8,596 nt of DNA from CAYOZL01 sp964408435 (lineage in GTDB: Bacteria; Bdellovibrionota_C; UBA2361; SZUA-149; CAYOZL01): positions 1-8,596 of the forward strand of contig CAYOZL010000077.1 in NCBI GenBank assembly GCA_964408435.1, read 5' to 3'. The position numbers and the translations under genes were made by a program. Below, one piece after another: positions 6,854-8,596 of the stretch (position 1 is its first letter; the number at the start of each line of letters is the position of its first letter). The notes under the pieces are model-generated. The model was not told the DNA's origin. It did no database searches and saw only the letters and a program-made list of their open reading frames with translations.

Positions 6854-7525
6854 TCATGTCTGTATAGCTTCCAAGAAACTTGCTTCTAGATTCTCGTACT
6901 CTGAAATTTTCGAATTTGAAATTACCTTACCTTTTGCAATCATTACTACATCTGTGCAGAGCTCTGATATTTCTTGCATTAAATGTGAACTTAAAATTAT
7001 TATTTTACCTTCTGATTTTAGCTTTAAAATCAGATTTCTCATTTGCTTAATTTGTAAGGGATCTAAACCACTTGTTGGCTCATCTAAAACTAAAATTTGA
7101 GGGTCGCCCAATAAAGCCACTGCTAGACCAACTCTTTGTTTAAAACCTTTTGAAAGATTTAAACATTTCTTCTCTAAGACTTCCTCTAATTCACAAACTT
7201 CAATAACACTATATGTATCTTTTGCTTCTTTGATTTTTGCCCAAAACTTAAGCACATCTTTAACTCTTAATTGAGGATATAAAGGTGGCTTTTCAGGTAA
7301 GTAGCCAATAAGTGAACTACTCTTTTTAGAAATTGGTTCTTCATTAATTAAAACAGTTCCTGAACTTGCTTCTATACAGCCTGTTAAAATTCTAATTGTC
7401 GTAGTCTTCCCAGCTCCATTAGGGCCAAGTAAACCCACAACATCCCCCTTACTGGCACTAAAATTTATACCATGTAAAATACTAGACTTATTAATCGTCT
7501 TAGTTATGTTATCAACAACTATCAT
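6854..7525 (-). CDS. ABC transporter ATP-binding protein (GldA-like)
   Basis: Cytoplasmic ATPase that should drive the membrane complex formed with the next two genes. From ATG 7525-7523 it is 223 residues. Walker A is GPNGAGKT (34-41), the signature is LSKGF (124-128), Walker B is ILVLDE with the catalytic Glu at 149, the D-loop follows as SGLD, and the switch His is at 181 in SSHL. The Q-loop position reads GYLPE, Glu in place of Gln, which is common in GldA/NatA-like ATPases and is not a defect. A TTG at 7540-7538 is an alternative in-frame start adding five residues; the ATG is preferred because domain homology begins immediately after it. There is no good Shine-Dalgarno: an AGGA lies 16 nt before the ATG, too far. 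It is the first gene of the minus-strand operon, divergent from trpC-trpB. Confidence 0.92.
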   Translation of the reverse strand: MIVVDNITKTINKSSILHGINFSASKGDVVGLLGPNGAGKTTTIRILTGCIEASSGTVLINEEPISKKSSSLIGYLPEKPPLYPQLRVKDVLKFWAKIKEAKDTYSVIEVCELEEVLEKKCLNLSKGFKQRVGLAVALLGDPQILVLDEPTSGLDPLQIKQMRNLILKLKSEGKIIILSSHLMQEISELCTDVVMIAKGKVISNSKISEYENLEASFLEAIQT

Positions 7526-7571
7526 TAATTTTGTGCCCAAATCCTAAATTTGCTATGACTGACAAGATAGC
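7526..7571. promoter_or_regulatory. Divergent intergenic region between ABC operon and trpC-trpB
   Basis: Only 46 bp separate the two divergent ATG codons (31 bp if the ATPase starts at TTG 7540), so each promoter must overlap the other or lie within the opposite coding sequence. On the plus strand TTGTGC (7531-7536) and TATGAC (7554-7559) are 17 bp apart and could be a weak sigma-70-like pair, matching 3/6 and 4/6 of consensus. On the minus strand TTGTCA (7565-7560) matches 5/6 of a -35 box, but no -10 at the right distance is convincing. There is no room for a trp leader peptide and attenuator. Assigned mainly by position. Confidence 0.35.
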
Positions 7572-8596
7572 ATGAACATACTACAAGAAATTATTATTGA
7601 GAAAAGAAAAGAAGTAGAAAATATTTCTTCTAACTCTAAATCTAACTACAGTCCTAGAGGCTTTGCTAAGTCCTTATTAATGTCTAATGCCCCTAGAATC
7701 ATCGCTGAAATTAAAAGAGCAAGCCCCTCAAAAGGACTTATTAGAGAGGATTTAGACCCTGTTCAAACAGCTATAGCTTATAAAAATGCTTCTGCTAGCT
7801 GTATCTCTGTTTTAACTGATGAAAAGTTCTTTAAAGGCAATAAACAATTTTTATCTCAAATTAGAGCATTAGATAATGCACCTAAGATACTAAGAAAAGA
7901 TTTTATTATTGATGTAAGGCAAATTAAAGAATCTGTAGAAATTGGGGCAGATGCTATTTTATTAATAGCTGCAGCATTAACAAAAAAAGAATTAGAGACT
8001 TTAGTTCTAGAAGCTAAGAAATATAAACTAGATATTTTACTTGAAGTTCATTCAAAAAAAGAATTAGAAGAATCGCAATTTGTTTTTGATATTAATCCAA
8101 ACATTATGCTTGGAATTAATAATAGGGACTTGAAAACTTTTAAAACAGATTTGTCTACTACTAAAGAAATAATAGACAGCCTTAATACTTCTAAAAATAA
8201 AATAGCTAAAACCAAAATTATTGTTTCTGAATCAGGAATTTTTAATTCGAAAGACTTAGCACAACTTAGTTCTTACGGTGCAAATGCATTCTTAGTTGGG
8301 GAGTCTTTAGTAAGTGAAGGCTCTCCTGAAAAAAATCTAAAAAATTTAATTTCTAATTTTAGAAAAGATAGTTCTTTTTCTATTGATAAAAATGGATTTT
8401 ACGGTGAGTTTGGTGGAAGATACGCCCCCGAAGTCTTAATGCCTGCACTAGTTGAACTAGAAGAAGCATTTGAACACGCTCAAAACAGTGAAGACTTTCT
8501 AGCTGACTTAAAAGACTCGTATAAAAATTTTATTGGAAGACCTACTCCTTTAGTTTTTTGTGAAAACCTGACTAAAAAATTAGGTGGGGCAAAGAT
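7572..8596 (+). CDS. trpC-trpB: TrpC-TrpB fusion: indole-3-glycerol-phosphate synthase + tryptophan synthase beta (3' truncated)
   Basis: The TrpC half makes indole-3-glycerol phosphate; the TrpB half condenses indole with serine to give tryptophan. The frame is open from ATG 7572 for 341 codons to the window edge. TrpC motifs are complete: EIKRASPSKG (46-55, catalytic Lys 48), LTDEKFFKG (81-89), LRKDFIID (107-114, Lys 109), LLEVH (156-160, Glu 158), GINNRDL (181-187), SESG (219-222) and LVGESL (241-246). After a linker of about 20 residues (roughly 255-275) the same frame gives FYGEFGGRYAPEVLMPAL (276-293) and GRPTPL (322-327), the conserved TrpB N-terminus. The PLP lysine of TrpB is beyond the window. 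No stop, frameshift or internal ribosome site separates the halves, and TrpF is absent from between them, unlike the better-known TrpC-TrpF fusion. No clear Shine-Dalgarno precedes the ATG. Assignment of both domains is firm; I read the frame by hand and it is consistent to the last base. Confidence 0.93.
   Translation, partial: MNILQEIIIEKRKEVENISSNSKSNYSPRGFAKSLLMSNAPRIIAEIKRASPSKGLIREDLDPVQTAIAYKNASASCISVLTDEKFFKGNKQFLSQIRALDNAPKILRKDFIIDVRQIKESVEIGADAILLIAAALTKKELETLVLEAKKYKLDILLEVHSKKELEESQFVFDINPNIMLGINNRDLKTFKTDLSTTKEIIDSLNTSKNKIAKTKIIVSESGIFNSKDLAQLSSYGANAFLVGESLVSEGSPEKNLKNLISNFRKDSSFSIDKNGFYGEFGGRYAPEVLMPALVELEEAFEHAQNSEDFLADLKDSYKNFIGRPTPLVFCENLTKKLGGAK

Noticed and set aside
6819..7100. 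Plus-strand open frame of 93 codons opposite the permease/ATPase junction
   Set aside because: It is the antisense shadow of the ABC ATPase C-terminus, with no independent coding evidence.
6854..7525. Glu in the Q-loop of the ATPase as a sign of inactivation
   Set aside because: GYLPE is usual in GldA/NatA-like ATPases; Walker A, signature, Walker B Glu and switch His are all intact.

Overview
The window is AT-rich (roughly one-third G+C by eye), gene-dense bacterial DNA. Two transcription units diverge from a gap of about 46 bp near position 7550. A class A penicillin-binding protein, a periplasmic-type cyclophilin and a GldG/DUF4340-type ABC system point to a Gram-negative bacterium with peptidoglycan. 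Low G+C, overlapping genes and almost no spacers fit a streamlined genome, for example a marine proteobacterium or a Bdellovibrionota-like lineage. That placement is a low-confidence inference, and no taxon can be read from the sequence alone.

Minus strand, 7525 down to 1: seven tightly packed genes that look like one operon. In order of transcription they are an ABC ATPase (GldA-like), an ABC-2 permease (GldF-like), a membrane-anchored GldG-like auxiliary protein, a DUF4340 protein, a bifunctional peptidoglycan synthase of the PBP1A type, a secreted cyclophilin-type peptidyl-prolyl isomerase, and bioD (dethiobiotin synthetase, cut by the window edge). Five of the six junctions are overlaps of 1-17 nt or a 10-nt gap. 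The exception is PBP1A/cyclophilin, where a near-perfect 29-bp inverted repeat with a GC-rich centre (1059-1147) spans the start of the cyclophilin gene. The first four genes should form an inner-membrane complex with periplasmic domains. The next two act on the envelope or on folding of exported proteins, so the operon reads as a cell-envelope cluster with a biotin gene attached at the end.

Plus strand, 7572 to the right edge: one open frame encodes a complete indole-3-glycerol-phosphate synthase (TrpC) that continues without a stop into the N-terminus of tryptophan synthase beta (TrpB). It is a TrpC-TrpB fusion, truncated by the window end.

No tRNA, rRNA, CRISPR array, insertion sequence or convincing intrinsic terminator was seen, and no stretch longer than 300 bp lacks a gene. 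Most of the content is ordinary housekeeping. The items deserving a second look are the palindrome at the cyclophilin start, the TrpC-TrpB fusion, and the linkage of an uncharacterised GldG-type ABC system to a peptidoglycan synthase.
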